Assembly (NCBI GenBank): GCA_030641585.1
Contig: DAOWHE010000020.1
Coordinates: forward strand, 1-7,463
DNA length: 7,463 nucleotides
Reading direction: 5' to 3'
From: Dehalococcoidales bacterium
GTDB taxonomy: Bacteria; Chloroflexota; Dehalococcoidia; Dehalococcoidales; ARS1013
The notes beneath the pieces are model-generated. The model saw only the letters and a program-made list of their open reading frames with translations, was not told where the DNA came from and searched no databases. This document shows, one piece after another, positions 1 to 5,405 of the stretch. How positions within the stretch are numbered: the first letter of the stretch is position 1; each line of letters starts with the position of its first letter. Position numbers and translations under genes: made by a program.

Positions 1-402
1 GGCAATCTCAACGACTACCTTCATCCCCTCACCGAAAACCCTGAGGCTATTGGCAATTATATCTCCAATAACATATGTATTGAATTTTTGGCGCATAGCC
101 CGACTAACCCCACCAAAAGCGTGGGCAGTGGTAAGCACTATGCCACCCTTGCTCTCAACTATTTGCCTGTTCTCCTGGGTAAATTGCTGAGTGTCGGGGG
201 CAAGGTAGCCAGCAACATGAGTTACAATGATAATTCTCAGTCCCTGAAGGGCATCCATAGCCCTGACTGCGGTATCACCCCCGGTAGATGCTATCACCAC
301 TGTTTTAATAGCCAGCTCCTCCGCCCGCTGTCTGGTGATACGAAGCACTTCCCCGGTATTCTCTCTGCCTGGCTTTTCAAAATAGACAGTCTTTAATTCC
401 AT
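1..402 (-). CDS. Pyruvate kinase alpha/beta (C-terminal) domain-like protein, 3' part cut by window edge
   Basis: Reading the minus strand from an ATG at 402-400 gives 134 open codons that run off the left edge, so the C-terminus is missing. The protein resembles the small stand-alone family related to the C-terminal domain of pyruvate kinase (COG1751-like), usually near 190 residues; it lacks the catalytic barrel of pyruvate kinase, so pyruvate kinase activity is not expected. Visible blocks are VVIASTGGDTA (residues 35-45), VTHVAGY (60-66), the run around GGIVLTTAHAFGGVSRA (86-102) and YVIGDIIANSLRVFGEG (110-126), all typical of that family. A purine-rich stretch (GGAAAGGGA) about 5 bases upstream can serve as ribosome binding site. 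The FAH-family gene lies upstream on the same strand, 157 bp away, but hairpins and a separate promoter between them suggest independent transcription. The role of the family is not known to me; a nucleotide- or effector-binding role is only inferred from the fold relationship. Confidence 0.8.
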   Translation of the reverse strand, partial: MELKTVYFEKPGRENTGEVLRITRQRAEELAIKTVVIASTGGDTAVRAMDALQGLRIIIVTHVAGYLAPDTQQFTQENRQIVESKGGIVLTTAHAFGGVSRAMRQKFNTYVIGDIIANSLRVFGEGMKVVVEIA

Positions 403-427
403 CGGGTTCCCTTTCCAGTTTTCATAT

Positions 428-436
428 ATTCTACCA
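428..436 (-). promoter_or_regulatory. Extended -10 promoter for the pyruvate-kinase-like gene
   Basis: On the minus strand TGG-TAGAAT fits an extended -10 element (TGN followed by five of six matches to TATAAT). It would start transcription near 421, giving a leader of about 20 bases with the ribosome binding site. No good -35 hexamer lies at normal spacing; that position is taken by the palindromes at 442-461, as expected for a regulated extended -10 promoter. Inferred from sequence only. Confidence 0.45.
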
Positions 437-441
437 CCCTC

Positions 442-461
442 TGCAAGCGCTTGCATGCAAG
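442..461. promoter_or_regulatory. Overlapping palindromes, LacI-family-like operator
   Basis: TGCAAGCGCTTGCA (442-455) is a perfect 14-bp palindrome with a central CG. It overlaps a second perfect palindrome, CTTGCATGCAAG (450-461), so the half-site TGCAAG occurs three times in alternating orientation. The central CG flanked by AAG/CTT half-sites is the usual form of LacI/GalR-family operators, including CcpA-type cre sites. The site covers the -35 region of the gene starting at 402 on the minus strand, where a bound protein would block or modulate RNA polymerase. No regulator gene is present in the window. Confidence 0.5.
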
Positions 462-478
462 TCATTTACCCATCAGGG

Positions 479-500
479 TTTAAGGGGCTTGCCCCTTAAG
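479..500. repeat. Short perfect hairpin (TTAAGGGGC / GCCCCTTAA)
   Basis: A 9-bp perfect inverted repeat, TTAAGGGGC at 480-488 and GCCCCTTAA at 491-499, with a 2-base spacer and one further wobble pair outside (479/500). It lies in the 157-bp gap between two minus-strand genes, next to a second larger hairpin. Neither is followed by a long T run. It could belong to a compound intergenic repeat or help stop transcription leaving the FAH gene. Confidence 0.55.
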
Positions 501-506
501 AAATAA

Positions 507-534
507 CCCCCCTCTCCTTTGAAGGAGAGGGGGG
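507..534. repeat. 13-bp GC-rich hairpin, probable dispersed intergenic repeat / terminator
   Basis: The C-rich arm at 507-519 (ending CTCTCCTT) pairs perfectly with AAGGAGAGGGGGG at 522-534, leaving only TG between the arms. The downstream tail is G-rich (GGGGGTGACGTTGA, 537-550). Hairpins of this kind, CTCTCCTTTGAAGGAGAG with flanking C and G runs, are a form I associate with small dispersed repeats between genes in metagenomic bacterial genomes; copy number cannot be tested here. On the minus strand the hairpin is 25 bases past the FAH stop codon and is followed by TTATTTC, so it may also terminate that transcript, although the T tract is poor. Confidence 0.6.
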
Positions 535-559
535 AAGGGGGTGACGTTGATAAATAACC

Positions 560-1345
560 TTATACCCTAGCCGCTATTTTTGACAAGCCGTTTTTGACAA
601 CAGGGTTCTCGAGCGTGCCTATCGGCTCTATCCTTACCTCCACGGTGTCGCCGGGGTACATGGCACCAATGCCGCTGGGGGTGCCGGTGGCAATAATATC
701 ACCCGGCAGCAGAGTCATCACGTTTGAGATAAAGTTTATGATTTCCGGGATAGAGTAGATAAGGTCACTGGTGTTGCCCTGCTGTTTAAGCTTGCCGTTT
801 AGATAGGTCTCAACAACCACATTATTCGGCTCAAGCTCGGTCTCAATGCAGGGTCCCACGGCGGCAAAAGTGTCAAAGCTTTTGGCTCTGGTCCACTGCT
901 TGTCATGGTTCTGGAGGTCACGGGCGGTAACATCATTAAAGCAGGTGTAACCCAGTACATAGTCCATGGCATCCTTGACCGCTACTCGCCACACCGGTTT
1001 CTTTATTACTACTGCCAACTCACCTTCATAGTCCACCCTAGCTGAGACAGAAGGATAAATAATATTATCTCCTGTCCCAATCACTGCCGTTGACGGCTTT
1101 AAGAAGATTAGCGGCGCATCAGGCACCAGCAGGTTGAGTTCCCTGGCGTGAGTGTGGTAATTAAGCCCCAATGCCACTATCTTGGAAGGTGAGCATGGAG
1201 ATAGAAGTTTAACCTGCTCAAGCTGGTAATAATGGCCGGTTAATTTGATATGACGGAAGGGCTTGTCCTCAATCTCCTGAATGGTCAGGCCGTTTAATAC
1301 GCCATATTTGACTTTGCCATCAAAGGAAAAGTGAACTATCTTCAT
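560..1345 (-). CDS. Fumarylacetoacetate hydrolase (FAH) family protein
   Basis: The 261-residue protein has a short N-terminal lead domain (about 1-50) and a full FAH catalytic domain (about 53-260). Visible family motifs are VALGLNYHTHARE (57-69), FLKP (81-84), DYEGELAVV (105-113) and GYTCFNDVTARD (132-143), with E107, E109 and D138 the expected divalent-metal ligands, then KSFDTFAAVGP (155-165) and LLPGDIIATGTPSGIG (212-227). Family members cleave or decarboxylate 2-oxo acids in the cytoplasm: acylpyruvate hydrolase, oxaloacetate decarboxylase, or 2-hydroxyhepta-2,4-diene-1,7-dioate isomerase. The exact substrate cannot be read from the motifs, and no aromatic-degradation genes are nearby, so an acylpyruvate or oxaloacetate housekeeping role is more likely than a catabolic one (inference). 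The ATG at 1345-1343 is preceded only by a weak GAG. All expected catalytic residues are present; length is normal for the single-domain form. Confidence 0.93.
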   Translation of the reverse strand: MKIVHFSFDGKVKYGVLNGLTIQEIEDKPFRHIKLTGHYYQLEQVKLLSPCSPSKIVALGLNYHTHARELNLLVPDAPLIFLKPSTAVIGTGDNIIYPSVSARVDYEGELAVVIKKPVWRVAVKDAMDYVLGYTCFNDVTARDLQNHDKQWTRAKSFDTFAAVGPCIETELEPNNVVVETYLNGKLKQQGNTSDLIYSIPEIINFISNVMTLLPGDIIATGTPSGIGAMYPGDTVEVRIEPIGTLENPVVKNGLSKIAARV

Positions 1346-1357
1346 TGCTCAAAAGGT

Positions 1358-1386
1358 ATTTTAACTTATGCAGGTAAAAAGTACAA
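1358..1386 (-). promoter_or_regulatory. Possible promoter of the FAH-family gene
   Basis: On the minus strand TTGTAC (1386-1381) is separated by 17 bases from TAAAAT (1363-1358), a five-of-six match to the -10 consensus; the -35 matches three of six. The start would fall near 1351, only about 6 bases before the ATG, so the transcript would be almost leaderless. That agrees with the lack of a strong ribosome binding site. Weak evidence. Confidence 0.3.
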
Positions 1387-1433
1387 GGGGAAGGCTGCTT
1401 TTTGACAGTGAAGGTATGTTATGTCCACCTCCC

Positions 1434-1463
1434 TTGACACAAGCCAGAGCAGGTTGTTAAACT
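1434..1463 (+). promoter_or_regulatory. Probable promoter of the cobO-fbp-rdgB cluster
   Basis: A perfect TTGACA at 1434-1439 is followed after 18 bases by TAAACT (1458-1463, four of six to consensus). Transcription would begin near 1470, with a leader of about 50 bases before the TTG start of cobO. That is too short for a cobalamin riboswitch, and no B12-box-like structure is seen. A second TTGACA at 1402-1407 has no convincing -10 element. Confidence 0.45.
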
Positions 1464-1521
1464 GTGGCGACTTCACATTGTTATTCGGCTATCTGGCCAG
1501 TGTTTTTATGGGGAGCAACAA

Positions 1522-2088
1522 TTGACTCAAGAGGCAGCTAACAGCTTGCCGCCGTCACCGTCTTTAAGCCAAGGTCTGGTCTCGATTTTCACCGGTGATG
1601 GTAAGGGCAAGACTACAGCCGCCATAGGGACAGTAATACGAGCCGCCGGTCATGGACTGCGGGTATTTATCGTTTTCTTTATGAAGGGTAAGGACTATGT
1701 TCATGGGGAATTTGCTATCCTTTCCAAACTGCCTAATGTCACTGTGGCCAGCTTCGGGCAAATGGGCTGGGTGCGTAAAGACAAGGTTAAGCCAGAGCAT
1801 AAAGAGCAGGCAGGGCTAGCTTTAGCTGCTGCCCGCCAGGCCATGCTCAGTGGTAACTTTGACCTGGTGGTGCTGGATGAGGTAAATGTAGCTGTAGCTA
1901 GCAAGCTGGTTGAACTGGATGAGGTGCTCCGACTTATTGATGATAATCCCCAGAATGTGGAACTCATCCTCACCGGTCGCTATGCTGACCCCAGGCTGGT
2001 TCAAAGGGCAGACCTTGTTACTGAGATGCTGATGATTAAGCACCCCTACACAAAAGGAATAAAGGCACGAAAAGGGATCGATTATTAA
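1522..2088 (+). CDS. cobO: Cob(I)yrinic acid a,c-diamide adenosyltransferase (CobO/CobA/BtuR type)
   Basis: This cytoplasmic enzyme transfers the adenosyl group of ATP to the reduced cobalt of corrinoids, forming the Co-C bond of adenosylcobalamin. The 188-residue protein shows the family's P-loop GDGKGKTTA (25-33), the Walker-B-like block DLVVLDEVN (114-122), TGRYADP (151-157) and the conserved C-terminal block KHPYTKGIKARKGIDY (173-188). Its length is close to the roughly 195 residues of E. coli BtuR, with a slightly short N-terminus. The start is TTG at 1522: GGGGAG at 1510-1515 lies 6 bases upstream, and the only nearby ATG (1508) is out of frame and meets a stop at once. An internal TTG at codon 9 lacks a ribosome binding site. 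It is the first gene of a cluster, 27 bp before the FBP aldolase/phosphatase gene. No other cobalamin genes are in the window, so a salvage role is as likely as de novo synthesis. Confidence 0.95.
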   Translation: MTQEAANSLPPSPSLSQGLVSIFTGDGKGKTTAAIGTVIRAAGHGLRVFIVFFMKGKDYVHGEFAILSKLPNVTVASFGQMGWVRKDKVKPEHKEQAGLALAAARQAMLSGNFDLVVLDEVNVAVASKLVELDEVLRLIDDNPQNVELILTGRYADPRLVQRADLVTEMLMIKHPYTKGIKARKGIDY

Positions 2089-2115
2089 CCGGTAATTCAC
2101 TTTTAGGAGGCAATT

Positions 2116-3216
2116 ATGCGTATAACACTAAGTGTAATCAAGGCTGATATTGGTGGTTATGTTGGTCATTCCGAATCTCACCCCGATATCTTAGCCAAGG
2201 CTGGTGAGCACATGGCAAAAGCCAAGGCAGATGGCTTGCTGATTGACTATCATGTAACCAAATGCGGTGATGACCTGCAACTCATTATGACTCACCAACA
2301 TGGCGAGGGAAATGAGGAAATTCACAAGCTGGCATGGGATACCTTCATTAGTGGCACCGAGCTGGCTAAAAAGCTAAAGCTCTATGGCGCAGGGCAGGAC
2401 TTATTATCCGATGCCTTCTCAGGAAATGTTAAAGGAATGGGCCCCGGTGTAGCTGAGATGGAGATTGAGGAACGCAAATCTGAGCCTATTATCATTTTTA
2501 TGGCCGATAAGACCTCATCTGGAGCCTGGAATATGCCGCTATACAAGATGTTTGCCGACCCGTTTAATACCATCGGGCTGGTTATTGCTCCCAGTCTGCA
2601 CACTGGTTTTGCTTTTGAAGTGCACGATGTCAAGGAACATAAGAAGATAACCCTGAATACCCCTGAGGAGATTTATGACCTGCTGGTTTTCATTGGCGCT
2701 CCTTCACGCTATGCAGTAAAAGCAGTTTACAGCCGGGAAACCAAGGATATAGCGGCGGTATCCTCTACCCAGCGGCTGTCTTTAATCGCAGGCAGGTATG
2801 TGGGTAAAGATGACCCGGTATGCGTTGTTCGCTGCCAGGGAATATTCCCGGCAGTAGGTGAAGTGCTGGACCCTTTTAGCTTACCCCATCTGGTAGAGGG
2901 CTGGATGCGGGGCTCTCATCACGGCCCCTTCATGCCGGTAGCCGTTGAGGACAGCACCCCGTCTCGCTTTGACGGGCCACCCAGAGTGACAGCTCTTGGC
3001 TTCCAGCTTGCCGAGGGCAAGCTGGTGGGGCCTCGTGACATGTTTGCCGATAAGTCCTTTGATAATGCCCGCCAGCAGGCAAATGATATAGCTGACTACA
3101 TGCGTCGCCATGGCCCCTTTGAGCCACACCGCCTGCCTCTGGAAGAAATGGAATATACCACCATGCCTCAGATAGCGAAAAAGTTAGCGGGACGATTTCA
3201 GCCCTTGGCGGATTAA
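2116..3216 (+). CDS. fbp: Class V fructose-1,6-bisphosphate aldolase/phosphatase (bifunctional, archaeal type)
   Basis: The enzyme condenses dihydroxyacetone phosphate with glyceraldehyde-3-phosphate and then dephosphorylates the product to fructose-6-phosphate, making gluconeogenesis one-directional. The 366-residue sequence is collinear with archaeal members: VIKADIGGYVGH (7-18), GDDLQLIMTH (51-60), GAGQDLLSDAFSGNV (91-105), MADKT (129-133), KMFADPFNT (144-152), YVGKDDPV (228-235), GWMRGSHHGP (262-271), RFDGPPR (284-290), MRRHGPFEPHR (329-339) and MEYTTMP (345-351). By analogy with the crystallised archaeal enzyme, K231 is the Schiff-base lysine, Y228 the aldolase tyrosine, and D11, H18, D52, D53, Q94, D131, D232 and D233 are metal or phosphate ligands; all are present. 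Start ATG 2116 follows a perfect AGGAGG with 5-base spacing, the strongest ribosome binding site in the window. The family is typical of archaea and early-branching, often anaerobic or autotrophic bacteria. Confidence 0.97.
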   Translation: MRITLSVIKADIGGYVGHSESHPDILAKAGEHMAKAKADGLLIDYHVTKCGDDLQLIMTHQHGEGNEEIHKLAWDTFISGTELAKKLKLYGAGQDLLSDAFSGNVKGMGPGVAEMEIEERKSEPIIIFMADKTSSGAWNMPLYKMFADPFNTIGLVIAPSLHTGFAFEVHDVKEHKKITLNTPEEIYDLLVFIGAPSRYAVKAVYSRETKDIAAVSSTQRLSLIAGRYVGKDDPVCVVRCQGIFPAVGEVLDPFSLPHLVEGWMRGSHHGPFMPVAVEDSTPSRFDGPPRVTALGFQLAEGKLVGPRDMFADKSFDNARQQANDIADYMRRHGPFEPHRLPLEEMEYTTMPQIAKKLAGRFQPLAD

Positions 3217-3220
3217 GGGG

Positions 3221-3829
3221 ATGGCTAAGCTCCTCCTGGCAACAGGTAATCAAGCCAAGTTAAAAGAGCTAAGGAGCCTGCTCCGTGACCTCCCATATGA
3301 GCTGGTTACACTGCCTGAGGTAGGTATCAGCATCAAGGTAGATGAGAGCGGCAACAGCCTGGAGGAGAACGCCCGCTTAAAGGCAACCATCTTTGCTGAC
3401 AAGAGCCAGCTACTAACCCTGGCTGATGACTCCGGGCTTGAGGTTGATGCCTTAGGCGGCCAGCCGGGTGTACTCTCGGCTCGCTATGCCGGAAAAAATG
3501 CTTCCGATAGTGAGCGGATAGACTACCTGCTATCCCGGCTTAAGGATGTGCCCTGGGAGAAGCGTTCAGCACTCTTCAGGTGTGTTATTGCCATTGCCAC
3601 GCCTGATGGGCAGGTTGAGTTTAGCTCCGGCGCCTGCCGGGGAATTATTACCTTAAAGCCCAGAGGGGAACAGGGTTTTGGCTATGACCCTGTCTTTTAC
3701 CTGCCTCGACTAGGTAAGACAATGGCTGAACTACCACTAGAGGTAAAAAACCAGTTGAGCCACCGGGGGAAGGCGGCCAGGAAAGCATACAGGGTACTTG
3801 AGCGGTTAAAGGAACGAGAAGATATTTGA
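3221..3829 (+). CDS. rdgB: XTP/dITP diphosphatase (RdgB/HAM1 family)
   Basis: This house-cleaning pyrophosphatase hydrolyses dITP, ITP and XTP to monophosphates, keeping deaminated purines out of DNA and RNA. The 202-residue protein has the full set of motifs: LATGNQAKLKE (6-16), SLEENARLKA (46-55), LADDSGLEVDALGGQPG (67-83), SARYAG (86-91), LFRCVIA (118-124), QGFGYDPVF (151-159) and KNQLSHRGKA (176-185). D69 is the likely catalytic aspartate and H181-R182 recognise the base. Length is normal (E. coli RdgB is 197). The ATG at 3221 is only 4 bases after the stop of the preceding gene, and those 4 bases are GGGG touching the start codon. This spacing is too short for a normal ribosome binding site, so translational coupling to the upstream gene is likely. 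The canonical N-terminus fits this start. Confidence 0.96.
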   Translation: MAKLLLATGNQAKLKELRSLLRDLPYELVTLPEVGISIKVDESGNSLEENARLKATIFADKSQLLTLADDSGLEVDALGGQPGVLSARYAGKNASDSERIDYLLSRLKDVPWEKRSALFRCVIAIATPDGQVEFSSGACRGIITLKPRGEQGFGYDPVFYLPRLGKTMAELPLEVKNQLSHRGKAARKAYRVLERLKEREDI

Positions 3830-3840
3830 TGATTTTTTAC

Positions 3841-3869
3841 TTGTATAGAACGCTGGATTAGTATATACT
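3841..3869 (+). promoter_or_regulatory. Promoter of dnaN
   Basis: TTGTAT (3841-3846), a 17-base spacer and TATACT (3864-3869, five of six to the -10 consensus) form a credible sigma-70-type promoter in the 77-bp gap after rdgB. Transcription would start near 3876, giving a leader of about 30 bases with GGGGGTGGA (3896-3904) as ribosome binding site. dnaN can therefore be expressed apart from the upstream cluster. A T run (3832-3837) just after the rdgB stop has no convincing hairpin before it, so read-through is also possible. Confidence 0.55.
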
Positions 3870-3874
3870 ATACA
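3842..3874. promoter_or_regulatory. Dyad symmetry over the dnaN promoter, possible operator
   Basis: Two nested symmetric elements cover the promoter. TGTATAG (3842-3848) and CTATACA (3868-3874) form a 7-bp inverted repeat 19 bases apart, and TAGTATATACTA (3859-3870) is a perfect 12-bp palindrome containing the -10 hexamer. AT-rich promoter DNA gives chance palindromes easily, so regulation is only a suggestion. Confidence 0.3.
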
Positions 3875-3906
3875 CCCTTACTTAACTATACTGCTGGGGG
3901 TGGATT

Positions 3907-5043
3907 ATGAAACTAACATGTCTTCAGGAGAACTTAAATCACGGGCTTAATCAGGTTGGGCGGGCGGCGGCTACCAGAACAACACTGCCCATCACCAATA
4001 ATATTCTTCTGGCTACAGACCAGGGACGTCTCAGGCTGGCAGCCACCAATCTGGAGATGGCAATTAGCTGCTGGCTCGGTGCCAAGGTAGAGACGGAAGG
4101 GACAATTACTGTTCCCGCCCGACTGCTTACCGAGTTTATCGGCTCCCTGCCCAATGATAAGGTTGCTATCAGCCTTTCCCCCAAGACTAAGACCCTGGGA
4201 CTGAAGTGTGCCCGATTTGAGGCCAGAATCAGTGGTGTTGATGCCAAAGATTTCCCGCCTATACCCAAGATTGAAGATGGGGTTACCACCAAGGTGGAGG
4301 TGGAAGCCCTTCGTCAAGGAATCAGCCAGGTCGTCTTCGCTGCTGCAGCAGATGAATCTCGGCCGGTGCTCACCGGTGTTAGTGCCGAGTTTGATGGTGA
4401 TTTGTTGACACTGGCGGCGGCTGACGGCTTCAGATTAGCCGTATATAAGCTGCCTCTGGCGGCTTCGGTTGCCGAAAAGACTACGGCTATTATCCCGGCG
4501 CGAACCCTGGCCGAGCTGAATCGGCTGGCAACTGACCAAGAGGAAGCTATTGAGATAACGATAAATGCCGGTAAAAGCCAGATTCTATTCCGCCTGAAGG
4601 ATACCGAACTGGTATCCCAGCTAGTGCAGGGCACCTTTCCCCAATATGCCCAGCTTATTCCCCAGAGCTATAATACCCACGCCGTAGTTGATGTTGCTCA
4701 GTTCCTGATGGCAGCCAAGACAGCCTCTATTTTTGCTCGTGATGGTAGCGGCATTGTCCGCCTGGTAATGACCCCCGGTGGGGATGTAACCCCGGGTAAA
4801 CTAACGGTTTCTGCCCGCTCTGAGGAGATAGGTGACGATGTCGGCGAGATTGATGCCATCGTCCAGGGTGAGGAGGCAAAGATAGCCTTTAACGGTAAAT
4901 ACCTGATTGATGTCCTTAGTGCCATCCCCCAGTCACAGGTATCCCTGGAGGTTACCAATCCGTCAAGCCCGGGTGTTATCCGACCGATAGGTGTGGACAA
5001 CTACATCCATGTCATCATGCCAATGTTCGTGCAGTGGGACTAA
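3907..5043 (+). CDS. dnaN: DNA polymerase III subunit beta (sliding clamp)
   Basis: The ring-shaped homodimer encircles DNA and tethers DNA polymerase III and other replication and repair proteins. The 378-residue length suits the three-domain clamp: domain I about 1-120, II about 128-247, III about 250-378. Recognisable blocks are LPITNNILL (27-35), AATNLEM (45-51), DESRPVLTGV (149-158), AADGFRLAV (171-179), LVQGTFPQY (239-247), FNGKYLIDVL (328-337) and the C-terminal YIHVIMPM (366-373), part of the pocket that binds clamp-binding peptides. The tail is FVQWD, a few residues past the usual end of MPMRL, otherwise unremarkable. The ATG at 3907 is preceded by GGGGGTGGA. The gene is not next to dnaA, recF or gyrB here, unlike the common bacterial origin arrangement; instead it follows rdgB and has its own promoter. 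Confidence 0.96.
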   Translation: MKLTCLQENLNHGLNQVGRAAATRTTLPITNNILLATDQGRLRLAATNLEMAISCWLGAKVETEGTITVPARLLTEFIGSLPNDKVAISLSPKTKTLGLKCARFEARISGVDAKDFPPIPKIEDGVTTKVEVEALRQGISQVVFAAAADESRPVLTGVSAEFDGDLLTLAAADGFRLAVYKLPLAASVAEKTTAIIPARTLAELNRLATDQEEAIEITINAGKSQILFRLKDTELVSQLVQGTFPQYAQLIPQSYNTHAVVDVAQFLMAAKTASIFARDGSGIVRLVMTPGGDVTPGKLTVSARSEEIGDDVGEIDAIVQGEEAKIAFNGKYLIDVLSAIPQSQVSLEVTNPSSPGVIRPIGVDNYIHVIMPMFVQWD

Positions 5044-5077
5044 ACTCTATCGGTGCGGCTTTAAAAAGGCTAACTAT

Positions 5078-5118
5078 ATTGTCCCTTAATTAGATCAGAT
5101 ATCGGTAATAAGGACAAT
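5078..5118. terminator. Imperfect hairpin between convergent dnaN and the small membrane protein gene
   Basis: ATTGTCCCTTA (5078-5088) pairs with TAAGGACAAT (5109-5118) with one bulged C and a 20-base loop. It lies 35 bases past the dnaN stop and 10 bases past the stop of the convergent small gene. A T run TTTTT occurs on the minus strand but 10-20 bases beyond the stem, and none on the plus strand. A role in ending both transcripts is plausible from position but not well supported by form. Confidence 0.3.
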
Positions 5119-5127
5119 TCGGTGATT

Positions 5128-5265
5128 TCACCTCTGGGCCTGGAGAAAGTAAAATACCCCGATTACAATCATGGATATACCTATTACCCACTCAATAAGG
5201 TTAGGCTGGACAATTACCAGGATACCAGCGATAATCAAGATTGCACCAATCCAACTCCACTTCAT
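5128..5265 (-). CDS. 45-residue two-helix membrane protein, DUF3096-like
   Basis: On the minus strand an ATG at 5265-5263 opens a 45-codon frame ending in TGA at 5130-5128. The peptide has two hydrophobic segments, residues 5-19 (WIGAILIIAGILVIV) and 26-41 (WVIGISMIVIGVFYFL), joined by a short polar turn QPNLIE, with a charged end QAQR. This pattern (repeated I/V/G-rich helix, a proline-containing turn, then an IxxIxxIxVIGxxxF helix) matches my memory of the DUF3096 family of very small membrane proteins, whose function is unknown. AAGGAGAG lies about 9 bases before the ATG and a good promoter lies further upstream (5330-5359), so it looks like a separately expressed gene, divergent from argJ and convergent with dnaN. 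The plus-strand frame over the same DNA shows no family features. The gene call is fairly firm; the family name is less so. Confidence 0.75.
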   Translation of the reverse strand: MKWSWIGAILIIAGILVIVQPNLIEWVIGISMIVIGVFYFLQAQR

Positions 5266-5329
5266 AGCTTGTTGCTCTCCTTGCCACTGAATCTAAGAGA
5301 TAATTATCCTGGCAGTGAATAATTTGTTT

Positions 5330-5359
5330 ATTATTAAGTAGTCGCGCAGTCTTTGTCAA
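5330..5359 (-). promoter_or_regulatory. Promoter of the small membrane protein gene
   Basis: On the minus strand a perfect TTGACA (5359-5354) is followed after 18 bases by AATAAT (5335-5330, five of six to TATAAT). The transcript would start near 5323 and carry a leader of about 57 bases that includes the ribosome binding site and a small palindrome GATAATTATC (5299-5308). This is the best promoter match in the window. Confidence 0.5.
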
Positions 5360-5405
5360 GTTCTACACATGACACAAATTGACGTTTTGTTGCTTTAGCC
5401 TCCCA

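Noticed and set aside
88..396. Open frame of 102 codons on the plus strand
   Set aside because: It lies opposite a well-conserved minus-strand gene, has low-complexity unlikely composition, no ribosome binding site and no recognisable motif.
1402..1430. Promoter built on the first TTGACA at 1402-1407
   Set aside because: No -10-like hexamer at 16-18 bases; the nearest TATGTT is only 7 bases away.
1464..1521. Possible cobalamin riboswitch before cobO
   Set aside because: Only about 50 leader bases follow the predicted promoter and no B12-box-like or multi-stem structure is visible.
3826..3840. Rho-independent terminator after rdgB, suggested by a TTTTTT run
   Set aside because: No stable stem-loop precedes the T run.
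3934..4317. Long antisense open frames inside dnaN (and similar ones inside argJ and argB)
   Set aside because: They mirror real, highly conserved coding sequence; their translations are serine/arginine-rich with no motif, as expected for shadow frames.
5122..5322. Open frame of 66 codons on the plus strand in the dnaN-argJ gap
   Set aside because: No domain-like pattern, and it overlaps the minus-strand small membrane protein that has a ribosome binding site, promoter and family-like sequence.
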